Shown here one piece after another: positions 52,579 through 62,439 of a stretch of DNA of 64,000 bases. The notes below the pieces were generated by a model that did no database searches, was not told where the DNA came from, and worked only from the letters and a program-made list of their open reading frames with translations. The stretch is from Noviherbaspirillum humi (GTDB lineage Bacteria; Pseudomonadota; Gammaproteobacteria; Burkholderiales; Burkholderiaceae_D), in NCBI RefSeq assembly GCF_900188095.1, contig NZ_FZOT01000011.1:62001-126000 (forward strand), in the 5' to 3' direction. Each line of letters starts with the position of its first letter. Position 1 is the first letter of the stretch. The translations under genes were made by a program, and so were the position numbers.

Positions 52579-54540
52579 TCATACCTTCATCGGCAAAATC
52601 ACCATCTGCAATCCCTCGAAATGCAAGCGCCGCTGTATCGCCAGCGCCGCCTGGTTGTGCAGCAGGCGGGTGAACCAGTTGTCGTCCTCGAAGATCAGCT
52701 TGCTGGTGAAGAAGATCGAATTCGGAAACTCCTGTGAAATGGTCTCGCACAGCTTCGTCACTTCATCCACCACGTCGGTGCCGAAGCCGAGATAGGCTTC
52801 CGAGGCCATGCCGTGGCTGTGGCAGAAGTCGACGAAGAACTTGAGCGTGGCATTGGCCTCGGCCCGCATCTGCTCCACTGCGCCTTCGCCGCCGTAGGCA
52901 TGGGAATCCACCGTGCGGGCGTTCACGAACAGGAAGTTATTGAAGTGGCCGGGGAACATGCGCTGGACCCAGAGCAGCGCGTGCAGGCCGCCGCCGCGCG
53001 AGGAGCCGACGATGAACACCGCCGTCTGGTCATCCGGATTGGGCAGCACCGGCTCGGTGTTGGGGCCGAAGGGCTGGTTGGCGAACACTTGGTCCACCGA
53101 ATGGATGGCTTCCTTGGTCTGTCCGTAATGATTGCGAATATAGATGCACAGGCCGGCGATGGCGGCGATGATCACCGCCGCCGCCCAGCCGCCGTCCTTG
53201 AACTTTTCCACCAGCAGCACCAGCAGGATGCCGGCGCAGATGATGAAGCCGATCAGCGACAGCGCGAAGCGCCGCAGCCAGCGGTCCATGTCCTTGCGAT
53301 GCCGCCACCAGTACAGGCAGAGGCCGAACAGCGAGATCGCGAAGGTGAGGAACACCGAGACCGAGTACAGCACCACCAGCAGGTTGACGCTGCCGCGGGT
53401 CCAGAACAAGATGGCCAGCGCCGCCGCGCCCAGCACCAGGATGCCGTTCTGCGTGACGAGCCGGGTGGAGAGGTAGCGGAACTTGTGCGGCACCCAGGAA
53501 TCGGCCGCCATGTTCGACAGCACCGCCGGGCCGCCGAGGAAGCCGGTATTGGCGGCGACGAACAACAGGCCGGCCTCGAACACCAGCACCATGGTCAGCA
53601 CCATCTTGTTGGTGAATTCGCTGCCCAGGCCCATGCTGGCGATCACCGCCTTGAAGGTGGTGGCGTTGAGCGTCTCGCCTTCCACCGGCACCGCGTTCCA
53701 GAGGAGGTAGAGCAGGATGATGCCGCTGGCGGTGAAGGCGAGCGAAAGAGCCATGTAGATCATGGTCATCTTGCCGGTATGCACGCGTGGCTCGGCAAGG
53801 ATGTTCACGTTGTTGGAGACCGCTTCCAGACCGGTATACGTACCGCCGCCCTGGGAGTAGGCCAGCAGCAGCATGCCGACCACGCTGACCCAGCCCATGC
53901 TGTCGGCCAGTTTCACGGTTTCGGCGGTGGTGCTGGGCACCAGGTCGGGCAGGTAGCTGGCATGGGCCAGGATGCCGTAGACGATGAGCAGGAAATGGGT
54001 CGCCACGAAGCCGAGGAAGATCGGCAGCAGCACGCGGATGGCTTCCTTCAGGCCGCGCAGGTTGAGCACAATCAGGATGCCGATCACCGCCGCTTCGGCC
54101 CACAGCTTGTATTCGTGGAAGCCGAGCGGCAGCAGCGACGCCACCGCGTCCACGCCGGCGGCGATGGAGATCGAGATGGTGAGCACGTAGTCCAGCACCA
54201 GCGCGCAGCCGGCGATCAGGCCGAGGTAGGGGCCGACCAGCTTGGTGGCGACGCGGTAACCGCCGCCGCCGGTGGGAAACAGCTCGATCACCTGGTTGTA
54301 GGCGAGCGCGATGATGAACACGGTGACGGCCGTGGCAATGGCCATGTAGAGGCCGAGCTGGGTATGGCCCTGCAGCGCGCGGAAAGTCTCTTCCGGACCG
54401 TAGGCGGAGGAAGAGAGGCCGTCGGCGCCGAGGCCGACCCAGGCGAAGAAGGCAACCAGGGCGAGCGAATGTCGTGTTTCGCTCTTGAGCGGATCGAGCG
54501 CCTTGCCGAGAACAATCTCGCGGATTTTGACTGACTTCAT
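52579..54540 (-). CDS. KimA-like APC-family transporter with soluble C-terminal domain
   Basis: 653 aa, about 12 membrane helices (residues about 30-470) and a soluble C-terminal domain (about 490-653). Motifs GLGADGLSSSAYGPEE and FPTGGGGYRVA fit the APC branch that includes KimA/YdaO, high-affinity potassium/proton symporters of Bacillus. The C-terminal part (FIVGSSRGGGLHALLWVQR onwards) resembles a universal-stress-like fold. Potassium uptake is the best guess, but amino-acid transport cannot be excluded. Inner membrane. Transcribed alone, away from the tRNA-Leu. Confidence 0.8.
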   Translation of the reverse strand: MKSVKIREIVLGKALDPLKSETRHSLALVAFFAWVGLGADGLSSSAYGPEETFRALQGHTQLGLYMAIATAVTVFIIALAYNQVIELFPTGGGGYRVATKLVGPYLGLIAGCALVLDYVLTISISIAAGVDAVASLLPLGFHEYKLWAEAAVIGILIVLNLRGLKEAIRVLLPIFLGFVATHFLLIVYGILAHASYLPDLVPSTTAETVKLADSMGWVSVVGMLLLAYSQGGGTYTGLEAVSNNVNILAEPRVHTGKMTMIYMALSLAFTASGIILLYLLWNAVPVEGETLNATTFKAVIASMGLGSEFTNKMVLTMVLVFEAGLLFVAANTGFLGGPAVLSNMAADSWVPHKFRYLSTRLVTQNGILVLGAAALAILFWTRGSVNLLVVLYSVSVFLTFAISLFGLCLYWWRHRKDMDRWLRRFALSLIGFIICAGILLVLLVEKFKDGGWAAAVIIAAIAGLCIYIRNHYGQTKEAIHSVDQVFANQPFGPNTEPVLPNPDDQTAVFIVGSSRGGGLHALLWVQRMFPGHFNNFLFVNARTVDSHAYGGEGAVEQMRAEANATLKFFVDFCHSHGMASEAYLGFGTDVVDEVTKLCETISQEFPNSIFFTSKLIFEDDNWFTRLLHNQAALAIQRRLHFEGLQMVILPMKV

Positions 54541-54737
54541 TGCATAGCCCTGAATTGCTTCAGGAATAACGAAAGAGGGCGATGATACGCCCGTTGATTA
54601 ACCATGTGCAATGACTCCAACGGCGGCTTTCTTGCCGGAGACGGGCAAATCGGCCATAATGTCGTTCGTTCCGCCGGCGACGGTGGAACGGGTTGTCGCA
54701 AGAGACGCACTTCCGGTGTGTTTCGAACGAATAACAA

Positions 54738-54822
54738 GCCTCGGTGGTGAAATTGGTAGACGCGCCGGACTCAAAATCCGGTTCCGAAAGGAGTGTCGGT
54801 TCGATTCCGACCCGAGGCACCA
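54738..54822 (+). tRNA. tRNA-Leu (anticodon CAA)
   Basis: 85 nt including an encoded CCA. Acceptor GCCTCGG pairs perfectly with CCGAGGC. The D loop has AATTGGTAGA, the anticodon stem CCGGA/TCCGG encloses CTCAAAA (anticodon CAA at 54772-54774, reading UUG), a long variable arm follows as expected for leucine, and the T loop is TTCGATT. No attachment-site duplication is seen nearby. Confidence 0.97.
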
Positions 54823-55220
54823 TACGCAAGCCTGCGCAACCCTTCCGATTGCCGCATCAACGGCGTCCATATCCGTCCCCCAGCCCACAGCTTCATCCCG
54901 TCATCCACGCCGGCATTTGCCTTGAGCCTTTCAAGCCGAAATGCAAGGCAACGCCCTACCGACTCCTGCTCCCCTTCAGCAACTACGGCAGATCGACGTC
55001 GATAGCCGGATGCATTGCGCGTCGTTCGTTGGGACAATGCGCTCCAGACAACGTTCCTGCCGTCGATTCCTGTCAACATCATTCCCCGATGCAGCCTGCG
55101 TCCTCATCATGCAAGAAGCCTGCCGGAAACCATGCAGCTGCAATCTTGCAATCCAAGATCGGCCGGCTTTGATAGTATTCACCGACTTGCTTACGGCTCA
55201 CTCTTGCCTCTCATATCACC
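54823..55220. other. Intergenic region after tRNA-Leu, no gene seen
   Basis: 398 bp between the tRNA and the 5'-nucleotidase gene. No frame here has an RBS or recognisable pattern on either strand, and I find no integrase, repeat or tRNA fragment. The promoter of the nucleotidase gene should lie near its right end (TTGATAGTATTC occurs around 55169-55180). Confidence 0.5.
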
Positions 55221-56129
55221 ATGCCCGTTTCCCTCGACAACCTGCTGGTCATCGGCATCTCGTCCCGCGCCCTGTTCGACCTCGAAGCGGAGGAAACCCT
55301 GTTCCGCGCCGAAGGGCTGGATGCCTACCGGCGCCATCAGCTGGAGAATGAGAACGAGATCCTGAAGCCGGGCGCCGGCTTCGCGCTGGTGAGGGCGCTG
55401 CTCAAGCTGAACGAGCTGACGCACAACCAGCGCTTCGTCGAGGTGGTGATCATGTCGCGCAATTCGTCCGAAACCTCGATGCGCATCTTCAACTCGATCA
55501 GGCATTACGGCCTCGACATCACCCGCGCAGTGCTTTCCGGCGGCGCGCTGCTGACGCCCTATCTGCGGGCCTTCAATGTCAGCCTGTTCCTGTCGCTGCA
55601 CGAAGACGACGTGCAGGCCGCCATCGATTCCGGGGTGGCCGCCGCCCTGCTCTACCAGAAACCGGATAACGCCTTCGAGGAACTCGACCAGATCCGCATT
55701 GCCTTCGACGGCGACGCGGTGATCTTCTCCGACGAATCGGAGCGCATCTTTCAGGCGCAAGGCATCGAAGCCTTCGAGAACCATGAGCGCGAGAACGCGA
55801 TGAAACCGCTGCCGGAAGGCCCGTTCGCGCGGCTGTTGAAGGCGCTCTCCTTCATCCAGAACAATTTCCGCACCGCCGACGGCCGCTCGGCGCCGATGCG
55901 CACCGCCCTCGTCACAGCGCGCTCCTCGCCGGCGCACGAGCGGGTGATACGCACCCTGCGCGCCTGGGACATGGTGATCGATGAAACCTTCTTCATGGGC
56001 GGCGTGCACAAGTCGGACGTGCTGGCCGCCTTCAAGCCGCATATCTTCTTCGATGACCAGCATGGGCATTGCGAGCGCGCCGCGCCGCTGGTGCAGACCG
56101 GGCGGGTGCCGTCGCCGAACCGGGCCTGA
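55221..56129 (+). CDS. Cytosolic 5'-nucleotidase (PF06189-type)
   Basis: 302 aa. The pattern (LLVIGISSRALFDLEAEETLF, here residues 8-28; VEVVIMSRNSSETSMRIFNS; IAFDGDAVIFSDESERIF; HIFFDDQHGHCERA) matches the prokaryotic 5'-nucleotidase family related to mammalian cytosolic cN-I. FDGDAVIFSDE holds the HAD-like catalytic aspartates. It would dephosphorylate nucleoside monophosphates in the cytoplasm. Monocistronic, sharing a bidirectional terminator with the convergent malic enzyme gene. Confidence 0.9.
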   Translation: MPVSLDNLLVIGISSRALFDLEAEETLFRAEGLDAYRRHQLENENEILKPGAGFALVRALLKLNELTHNQRFVEVVIMSRNSSETSMRIFNSIRHYGLDITRAVLSGGALLTPYLRAFNVSLFLSLHEDDVQAAIDSGVAAALLYQKPDNAFEELDQIRIAFDGDAVIFSDESERIFQAQGIEAFENHERENAMKPLPEGPFARLLKALSFIQNNFRTADGRSAPMRTALVTARSSPAHERVIRTLRAWDMVIDETFFMGGVHKSDVLAAFKPHIFFDDQHGHCERAAPLVQTGRVPSPNRA

Positions 56130-56151
56130 AACGCAGGCCGCGCCAAAGAAA

Positions 56152-56175
56152 AAAAGCCGCCCGAAGGCGGCTTTT
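56152..56175. terminator. Bidirectional terminator between nucleotidase and malic enzyme genes
   Basis: A perfect 10-bp stem, AAAAGCCGCC / GGCGGCTTTT, with loop CGAA, flanked by A and T runs so that it works in both directions for the convergent genes. Confidence 0.92.
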
Positions 56176-56198
56176 CATTTGCGGACGAGCTGGCTGGA

Positions 56199-58514
56199 TC
56201 AACCGCGCTGTTCCACCGCATCCATCACGCACAGTGCCGTCATGTTGACGATGCGGCGCACCGTGGCCGATGGCGTCAGGATGTGCACCGGCCGCTTGCA
56301 GCCGAGGAGGATGGGGCCGATCGCGATGCCGTTGCCGGCCGCCGTCTTCAGCAGGTTGTAGGAGATGTTGGCGGCGTCGATGTTCGGCAGCACCAGCAGG
56401 TTCGCCTCGCGCGTCAGCGTCGCATCCGGCATCGTTGAATGCAGCAGCTTGTGGTCGAGCGCGGTGTCGCCGTGCATCTCGCCATCCACTTCCAGCTCCG
56501 GCGCCTTCTCGCGCAGGATCGCCAGCGCGGCCCGCATCTTCTGCGCCGACTCGCTGTTGCTGCTGCCGAAGTTGGAGTGCGACAGCAGCGCCGCGCGCGG
56601 CAGCACGCCGAAGCGGCGCATCTCTTCCGCCGCCATCATGGTGATCTCGGCGATCTGCTCGGCGGTCGGGTTCTCGTTCACGTGCGTGTCGACGATCACC
56701 AGCTGCCGGTTCGGCAGGATCAGCGCGTTCATCGCCGCGTACACCGTGGCGCCCTCGCGCTTGCCGAGGATCTGGTCGATGTAGCGCAGGTGGATGTCGG
56801 TGGTGCCGTAGGTGCCGCAGATCATGCCGTCGGCATCGCCCTTGTGGATCATCATGGTGCTGATGAGCGTGTGGCGGCGGCGCATCTCCAGCTTGGCGTA
56901 TTGCTCGGTGATGCCCTTGCGGCGGGTCATCTGCAGGTAAGTCTGCCAGTAGTCGCGGTAGCGCTCATCGAACTCCGGATTGATCACCTGGAAGTCGATG
57001 CCGGGGCGCAGGCGCAGGCCGAAGCGGGCGATGCGCTGCTCCAGCACCTTGGGACGGCCGACCAGGATGGGCTTGGCCAGCTTCTCGTCCACCACCACCT
57101 GCACCGCGCGCAGGATGCGCTCTTCCTCGCCCTCGGCGAAGACGATGCGCTTCTTCTCGTCCGGCGCCTTGCGCGCCATCTGGAAGATCGGCTTCATGAA
57201 GGTGCCGCTGCGGTAGACGAACTGCTCCAGCTGCGCGGCATAGGCCTGCAGGTCGGCGATCGGGCGCGAGGCCACGCCCGAATCCTGGGCTGCCTTGGCC
57301 ACCGCCGGCGCGATCTTCATCATCAGGCGCGGATCGAAGGGCTTCGGAATCACGTATTCCGGACCGAAGGACAGGTTGCTGATGCCGTAGGCGGTGGCCA
57401 CCACGTCCGACTGCTCGGCCTGGGCCAGCTCGGCGATCGCATGCACCGCCGCGATCTCCATCTCGCGGGTGATGGTGGTGGCGCCGGAATCGAGCGCGCC
57501 GCGGAAGATGTAGGGGAAGCAGAGCACGTTGTTGACCTGGTTCGGATAATCCGAACGGCCGGTGGCGATGACGGCGTCGTCCCGCACCGACTTGACTTCC
57601 TCCGGCAGGATTTCCGGGGTCGGGTTGGCCAGGGCCAGGATCAGCGGCTTGGGCGCCATCTGCTTCACCATGTCGGCCTTGAGCACGCCGCCGGCGGACA
57701 GGCCGAGGAAGATGTCGGCGCCGCCGATCACCTCGGCCAGGGTGCGGGCGCTGGTGTCCTGCGCGAAGCGCTCCTTGTCCGGGTCCATCAGTTCCTTGCG
57801 GCCCTTGTAGACCACGCCGGCGAGGTCGGTGACGAAGATGTTCTCGAGCGGGAAGCCGAGATGCAGGATGGTGTCGAGGCAGGCCAGCGCGGCGGCGCCG
57901 GCGCCGGATACCACCAGCTTGCAATCCTTGATCTGCTTGCCGACCACCTTCAGGCCGTTGAGGATGGCGGCGCCGACGATGATGGCGGTGCCGTGCTGGT
58001 CGTCATGGAAGACGGGGATCTTCATCCGCTCGCGCAGCTTGCGCTCGATGTAGAAGCACTCCGGCGCCTTGATGTCTTCCAGGTTGATGCCGCCGAAGGT
58101 GGGTTCCAGCGCGGCGATGATGTCGCACAGCTTGTCGGGGTCGGTTTCGTTGATCTCGATGTCGAACACGTCGATGCCGGCGAACTTCTTGAACAGCACG
58201 CCCTTGCCTTCCATCACCGGCTTGGACGCCAGCGGACCGATGTTGCCCAGGCCGAGCACCGCGGTGCCGTTGGTGACCACCGCGACCAGGTTGCCGCGCG
58301 CGGTATAGCGGAAGGCATTGGCCGGATCGGCGACGATTTCCTCGCAGGCCGACGCCACGCCGGGCGAATAGGCCAGCGCCAGATCGCGCTGGTTGGTCAG
58401 CTGCTTGGTCGGCGTGACGCTGATCTTGCCCGGGGTCGGGAATTCGTGATATTCGAGCGCCGCCTGGCGCAGTTGCTGACGAAGTTCTTCTTTGCGATCT
58501 ACGGGAGAAACCAT
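56199..58514 (-). CDS. maeB: NADP-dependent malic enzyme, MaeB type
   Basis: 771 aa, ATG at 58514 with GGAAGG upstream. The N-terminal malic domain (about 10-185; [38 protein letters not shown]) and NAD-binding domain (about 185-430; [17 protein letters not shown]) are followed by a phosphotransacetylase-like domain (about 440-771) that is regulatory in MaeB enzymes, where acetyl-CoA inhibits. It decarboxylates malate to pyruvate, making NADPH. Divergent from thiL across 256 bp. Confidence 0.96.
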   Translation of the reverse strand: MVSPVDRKEELRQQLRQAALEYHEFPTPGKISVTPTKQLTNQRDLALAYSPGVASACEEIVADPANAFRYTARGNLVAVVTNGTAVLGLGNIGPLASKPVMEGKGVLFKKFAGIDVFDIEINETDPDKLCDIIAALEPTFGGINLEDIKAPECFYIERKLRERMKIPVFHDDQHGTAIIVGAAILNGLKVVGKQIKDCKLVVSGAGAAALACLDTILHLGFPLENIFVTDLAGVVYKGRKELMDPDKERFAQDTSARTLAEVIGGADIFLGLSAGGVLKADMVKQMAPKPLILALANPTPEILPEEVKSVRDDAVIATGRSDYPNQVNNVLCFPYIFRGALDSGATTITREMEIAAVHAIAELAQAEQSDVVATAYGISNLSFGPEYVIPKPFDPRLMMKIAPAVAKAAQDSGVASRPIADLQAYAAQLEQFVYRSGTFMKPIFQMARKAPDEKKRIVFAEGEEERILRAVQVVVDEKLAKPILVGRPKVLEQRIARFGLRLRPGIDFQVINPEFDERYRDYWQTYLQMTRRKGITEQYAKLEMRRRHTLISTMMIHKGDADGMICGTYGTTDIHLRYIDQILGKREGATVYAAMNALILPNRQLVIVDTHVNENPTAEQIAEITMMAAEEMRRFGVLPRAALLSHSNFGSSNSESAQKMRAALAILREKAPELEVDGEMHGDTALDHKLLHSTMPDATLTREANLLVLPNIDAANISYNLLKTAAGNGIAIGPILLGCKRPVHILTPSATVRRIVNMTALCVMDAVEQRG

Positions 58515-58770
58515 GCTGTGCGGCCTTCCTCTTCTTGGGCTTACGGGAAACTTACGATTTTAACAGAGCGCCGCCGCGGGTCCGCAGGCAATTTGCGCTT
58601 TTATCCAGACCTTGGGAAAAGCTGGAATCGGTGAAATTAAACACTATCGATGCGGCCGTCACAATCGATTTTGCAAATAAAAACGGGCAGCCGGAGCCGC
58701 GCGGGCTGCCTGCTTCCAGCGGGACCGGACATCGGCCTCGCACCCGAATGGCATTCTGTACAATCCCGCC

Positions 58771-59739
58771 ATGCCTTCCGAATTCGACCTCATCGCCCGC
58801 CATTTCACCCGTCCGCCGCGCGATGCGGCGCGCGTTCCGCTCGGCGTCGGCGACGACTGCGCGCTGGTCGCGCCCGCCGCCGGCATGCAGCTGGCGATCT
58901 CCTCGGACATGCTGGTGGAAGGCCGGCACTTCTTTGCGCAGGCCGATCCGGCCCTGCTCGGCCACAAATGCCTGGCGGTGAACCTTTCCGACCTCGCCGC
59001 CATGGGCGCCAGGCCGCTCGGCTTCACCCTGGCGCTCGCGCTGCCGGCAGCCGACGACGATTGGCTGCGCGCCTTCGCCGGCGGCATGCTGGCGCTGGCC
59101 GATGCCCACGACTGCGACCTCATCGGCGGCGACACCACCAGGGGCCCGCTCAATATCTGCATCACCATCTTCGGCGAAGTGCCGACTGGCCAGGCGCTGC
59201 GGCGCGACGCGGCGCGCAGCGGCGATGACATCTGGATTTCCGGCACCCTCGGCGATGCCCGCCTGGCGCTGGCCGGCTACCGGCGCGAGATCGAACTCGA
59301 CGCCGCCAGCCTGCAGCGCGCCGGCCGGCGCATGCATGTGCCGATGCCGCGGGTGGCGCTCGGCCAGGCGCTGCGCGGCATCGCCCATGCGGCGATCGAC
59401 ATTTCCGACGGCCTGGTGGGCGACCTCGGCCACATACTGGAACGCTCCGGCGTCGGCGCCTGCATCGATGCCGATGCCCTGCCCGCCGGGCCGGAACTGG
59501 CGGCGCATCCGTCCGAACTGCGGCGCCCCTTCGCCCTGGCCGGCGGCGACGATTACGAGCTGTGCTTCACCGCGCCGGCTTCCGCCCGCGAATCGGTGCT
59601 GGCCGCCGCTGCCGAATGCGGCACGCCGGTCACCCGCGTCGGCCGCATCGACGCCGCGCCCGGGCTGCGCCTGGTTGACCGCAACGGCGCGCCGCTCTCC
59701 CTGCAACTCGCTTCCTTCGACCATTTCGCTTCCCCATGA
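58771..59739 (+). CDS. thiL: Thiamine-monophosphate kinase
   Basis: 322 aa. The N-terminus carries GVGDDCALVAPAAGMQLAIS with the metal Asp pair, then VNLSDLAAMGARPLGFTLAL and LIGGDTTRGPL. AIDISDGLVGDLGH and GGDDYELCFTAP complete the AIR-synthase-like active site. It phosphorylates thiamine monophosphate to the active cofactor thiamine diphosphate. It is first of a tight operon: the next ATG overlaps its stop. Confidence 0.96.
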   Translation: MPSEFDLIARHFTRPPRDAARVPLGVGDDCALVAPAAGMQLAISSDMLVEGRHFFAQADPALLGHKCLAVNLSDLAAMGARPLGFTLALALPAADDDWLRAFAGGMLALADAHDCDLIGGDTTRGPLNICITIFGEVPTGQALRRDAARSGDDIWISGTLGDARLALAGYRREIELDAASLQRAGRRMHVPMPRVALGQALRGIAHAAIDISDGLVGDLGHILERSGVGACIDADALPAGPELAAHPSELRRPFALAGGDDYELCFTAPASARESVLAAAAECGTPVTRVGRIDAAPGLRLVDRNGAPLSLQLASFDHFASP

Positions 59740-60260
59740 ACGCATCCGACACCCGTCCGCCGGCCGCCATCCGCAAGCCGGGCGCCGCCTTCATGCTCTC
59801 CCATCCGGCGCACATCCTGGCGCAGGGCTTCGGCAGCGGCCTCTCGCCCGTCATGCCGGGCACCGTCGGCACCCTGTTCGCCTGGCTGTGCTTCGACGTG
59901 CTGACGCAGCGCTGGCCGCATGTCTTCACCGCCGGCGCGTGGGGCATCATCATCGCCGCCGGCTTCCTGGTCGGCATCTGGGCCTGCCACCAGACCGGCA
60001 GGGACCTGGGCATCGCCGACCATGGCAGCATGGTGTGGGACGAAATCATCGCCTTCTGGCTGGTGCTGCTGGTGCTGATGCCGGCGCCGCCGGCCACCCA
60101 GGTCTGGGCCTTTCTCTGGTTCCGCTTCTTCGACATGGTGAAGCCGCCGCCCATCCGCCAGGCGGACCGCCGCTTCAAGGGCGGCTTCGGCGTCATGCTG
60201 GACGACCTCGTCGCCGCCTTCTTCACGCTGCTGGTGTTCGCCGTGTGGCGGGCGCTTTGA
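59736..60260 (+). CDS. pgpA: Phosphatidylglycerophosphatase A
   Basis: 174 aa with about four membrane segments. Family motifs are GFGSGLSPVMPGTVGTLFAW, IADHGSMVWDEIIAFW (metal-binding His/Asp/Glu) and FFDMVKPPPIRQADR, followed by GGFGVMLDDLVAA. It removes phosphate from phosphatidylglycerophosphate to give phosphatidylglycerol in the inner membrane. ATGA overlap with thiL, a pairing common in proteobacteria. Confidence 0.96.
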   Translation: MNASDTRPPAAIRKPGAAFMLSHPAHILAQGFGSGLSPVMPGTVGTLFAWLCFDVLTQRWPHVFTAGAWGIIIAAGFLVGIWACHQTGRDLGIADHGSMVWDEIIAFWLVLLVLMPAPPATQVWAFLWFRFFDMVKPPPIRQADRRFKGGFGVMLDDLVAAFFTLLVFAVWRAL

Positions 60261-60317
60261 TGCCGGGGCAATGCTCGCCCGGCGAAATGCAAACACGACA
60301 CTCAAGGAGGATGAGAC

Positions 60318-60806
60318 ATGGATGACATCATGGCGCTGTCGGCCCAGGTCGGCCGCGCGCTGCAGGAACACGGGCTGATGCTGGCCACCGCCGAATCCTG
60401 CACCGGCGGCGGCGTCGGCCAAGCCATCACCGAAATCGCCGGTTCCTCCGCCTGGTTCGACTGCGGCTTCATCACCTACTCCAATAGCGCCAAGTCGGCC
60501 CTGCTCGGCATTCCGTCCGCGTTGATCGAACGCCACGGCGCGGTCAGCGAAGAGGTGGCGGCGGCGATGGCCGAAGGCGCGCTGGCCCACAGCCATGCCA
60601 GCATTGCCGTCTCCACCACCGGCATCGCCGGCCCGGGCGGCGCGGTGCCGGGCAAGCCGGTCGGCACCGTCTGCTTCGGTTGGGCGATGAAGGGATACAC
60701 GCATACCGAGAGACTCGTCTTCCCCGGCGACCGCCAGGCGGTGCGCCAGCAGACCGTCGCCCATGCGCTCGTGGGCTTGCTGCGCCTGCTGAAACGGGAG
60801 GCATGA
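60318..60806 (+). CDS. pncC: Nicotinamide-nucleotide amidase (CinA C-terminal type)
   Basis: 162 aa, the stand-alone CinA C-terminal domain. ATAESCTGGGVGQ, FITYSNSAKSALLGI and VSTTGIAGPGGAVPGKPVGT are the conserved active-site segments; the Ser of AESCTGG is catalytic. It deamidates nicotinamide mononucleotide to nicotinate mononucleotide in NAD recycling. Preceded by AAGGAGGA at 60304-60311. Its stop overlaps the ATG of the next gene. Confidence 0.94.
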   Translation: MDDIMALSAQVGRALQEHGLMLATAESCTGGGVGQAITEIAGSSAWFDCGFITYSNSAKSALLGIPSALIERHGAVSEEVAAAMAEGALAHSHASIAVSTTGIAGPGGAVPGKPVGTVCFGWAMKGYTHTERLVFPGDRQAVRQQTVAHALVGLLRLLKREA

Positions 60807-61693
60807 TGCTGGACCGCTTTCCTTCACGCCGCATCGACGTCAATGGCGTCACCCTTCATTTTCGCCAGGGTGGCGATGGCCCGCCGCTCTTGCTGCTGCA
60901 CGGCTACCCGCAGACCCATGTCATCTGGCACACGGTGGCCGACCAGCTGGCCGAACGCTTCACCCTCGTCATGCCCGACCTGCGCGGCTACGGCGATTCT
61001 TCCAAGCCGAAAGGCGAACCCGACCACGCCAACTATTCGAAGCGGGTGATGGCGCAGGACATGGCGGCCCTGATGGCGGCGCTCGGCCACACGCGATTCC
61101 AGGTCTGCGGCCATGACCGCGGCGGCCGGGTGGCGCATCGCCTCGCGCTCGATCATCCGCAGGCGGTGCAGCGCCTGATGCTGCTCGACATCTCGCCCAC
61201 CCGCACCATGTACGACGCCACCGACAAGGCATTCGCCAGCTACTACTACCACTGGTTCATGCTGATCCAGCCCTACCCGCTGCCGGAAACCCTGATCGGC
61301 AACAGCGCCGCCTTCTATCTGCGCACCACCCTCGGCGGCTGGGGCTCCGACGGCGCCAGCTTCTTCGATGCGCAAGCCATGGCCGAGTACGAACGCTGCT
61401 TCTGCCAGCCGGACGCCATTCATGCCGCCTGCGAGGATTACCGCGCCGCCGCCGGCATCGACCTGGCGCATGATGCGGCGGACGAGGACAAGCGCATCGC
61501 CTGCCCGGTGCGGGTGCTGTGGGGCGAACAGGGCGTGGTCGGCAGGCTGTTCCAGCCGATCGCCGACTGGCAGGCGAAGTGCGCGCAGCCGGTGACCGGC
61601 CGCGCCCTGCCGTGCGGGCACTTCATTCCGGACCAGGTGCCGGAACTGCTGCTGCCGGAGATGCTGGCGTTTTTTGATGCTGCCGGACATTGA
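60803..61693 (+). CDS. Alpha/beta hydrolase, haloacetate/fluoroacetate dehalogenase type
   Basis: 296 aa, ATGA overlap with pncC. It is an epoxide-hydrolase-like fold with HGYPQTH (oxyanion hole), nucleophile Asp105 in CGHDRGGR, acid Asp129 and His273 (GHF). Aligned to the well-studied Rhodopseudomonas fluoroacetate dehalogenase from memory, the carboxylate-binding arginines (Arg106, Arg109) and the halide pocket His150, Trp151 and Tyr213 are all present. The predicted reaction is hydrolysis of a 2-haloacetate to glycolate. Other small 2-haloacids or esters are possible. Cytoplasmic; operon position with thiL-pgpA-pncC seems unrelated to function. Confidence 0.85.
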   Translation: MMLDRFPSRRIDVNGVTLHFRQGGDGPPLLLLHGYPQTHVIWHTVADQLAERFTLVMPDLRGYGDSSKPKGEPDHANYSKRVMAQDMAALMAALGHTRFQVCGHDRGGRVAHRLALDHPQAVQRLMLLDISPTRTMYDATDKAFASYYYHWFMLIQPYPLPETLIGNSAAFYLRTTLGGWGSDGASFFDAQAMAEYERCFCQPDAIHAACEDYRAAAGIDLAHDAADEDKRIACPVRVLWGEQGVVGRLFQPIADWQAKCAQPVTGRALPCGHFIPDQVPELLLPEMLAFFDAAGH

Positions 61694-61939
61694 CATCGGC
61701 TTCATTACACGGCGCATCTCCGCGCGCCGGTTCTTCCCTCGTCCCTTCCGTTTTAGACTGTGGCAACCATGCCAATTGCTCGGGCGAAGCCGCTGATCCC
61801 GCGGGTGACGGTGCTAAATTAACAGGCAGCATTGCGCCTCGAACCGCCGATCGAACACGAGGCGGCCGCATCAGGGACGTCAAGATCCCGCGCAATACGA
61901 TGAAGGCTTTTTCAATTCCTGCAACCGGGACCCCCATTT

Positions 61940-62419
61940 ATGTCCGCATTCGATCGCGCCATCGCTTTTGCAGCCGTTGTCAGCCTTGCCTGCATCGCTG
62001 CATGCACACGCACCGGCGATGAACCGTTGAATGGCAACGGTCAAGCAACATCCCGAAATGCATCCATCGCACGATCCGATCTTCCGCCCTTGCAGCTCGG
62101 TTCGGGGAAAGCGGTGACGCAGCTGTTGGACGAGCTCTACCGGAAGGAAGGCTTGCCTGCCGTGGTGAAGTGGGCGGAACAGGAGTTGACGCCCGGTCGG
62201 GAGATCGTCTACCAGGGCCGAATCGGAGACGAAGTGGAGCGGCGAAAAATCTACGACCGCTCCATCTGGCTGTTGAACGATGATGGAGAAATCACCAGCC
62301 GGGCCGTGCTCGCGCCGCTCACCGACGAGAAGTATGGCGAGAGCGAGTTCTTCGCCAACTGGTCCAGGCCGAGGAACAGGGAGCCGTTCGTGCTGCGGCT
62401 GCGCATCTGGCGGGATTGA
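61940..62419 (+). CDS. Small lipoprotein of unknown function
   Basis: 159 aa. The signal sequence ends in an IAAC lipobox with Cys22, so a lipid-anchored periplasmic protein is expected. The mature part begins with a Ser/Asn-rich linker, then a helical segment (AVTQLLDELYRKEGLPAVVK) and a strand-rich end (YDRSIWLLNDDGEITSRAVL). I do not recognise the family. It is convergent with pyrF (20 bp). Confidence 0.65.
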   Translation: MSAFDRAIAFAAVVSLACIAACTRTGDEPLNGNGQATSRNASIARSDLPPLQLGSGKAVTQLLDELYRKEGLPAVVKWAEQELTPGREIVYQGRIGDEVERRKIYDRSIWLLNDDGEITSRAVLAPLTDEKYGESEFFANWSRPRNREPFVLRLRIWRD

Positions 62420-62439
62420 CGCCGCGCTGAAAGGCGTCT

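Noticed and set aside
54560-54888. Short minus-strand frames over tRNA-Leu
   Set aside because: They read through the tRNA gene in antisense and are not genes.
54738-55220. Genomic island inserted at tRNA-Leu
   Set aside because: No integrase, no duplicated tRNA 3' end and housekeeping genes continue directly downstream.
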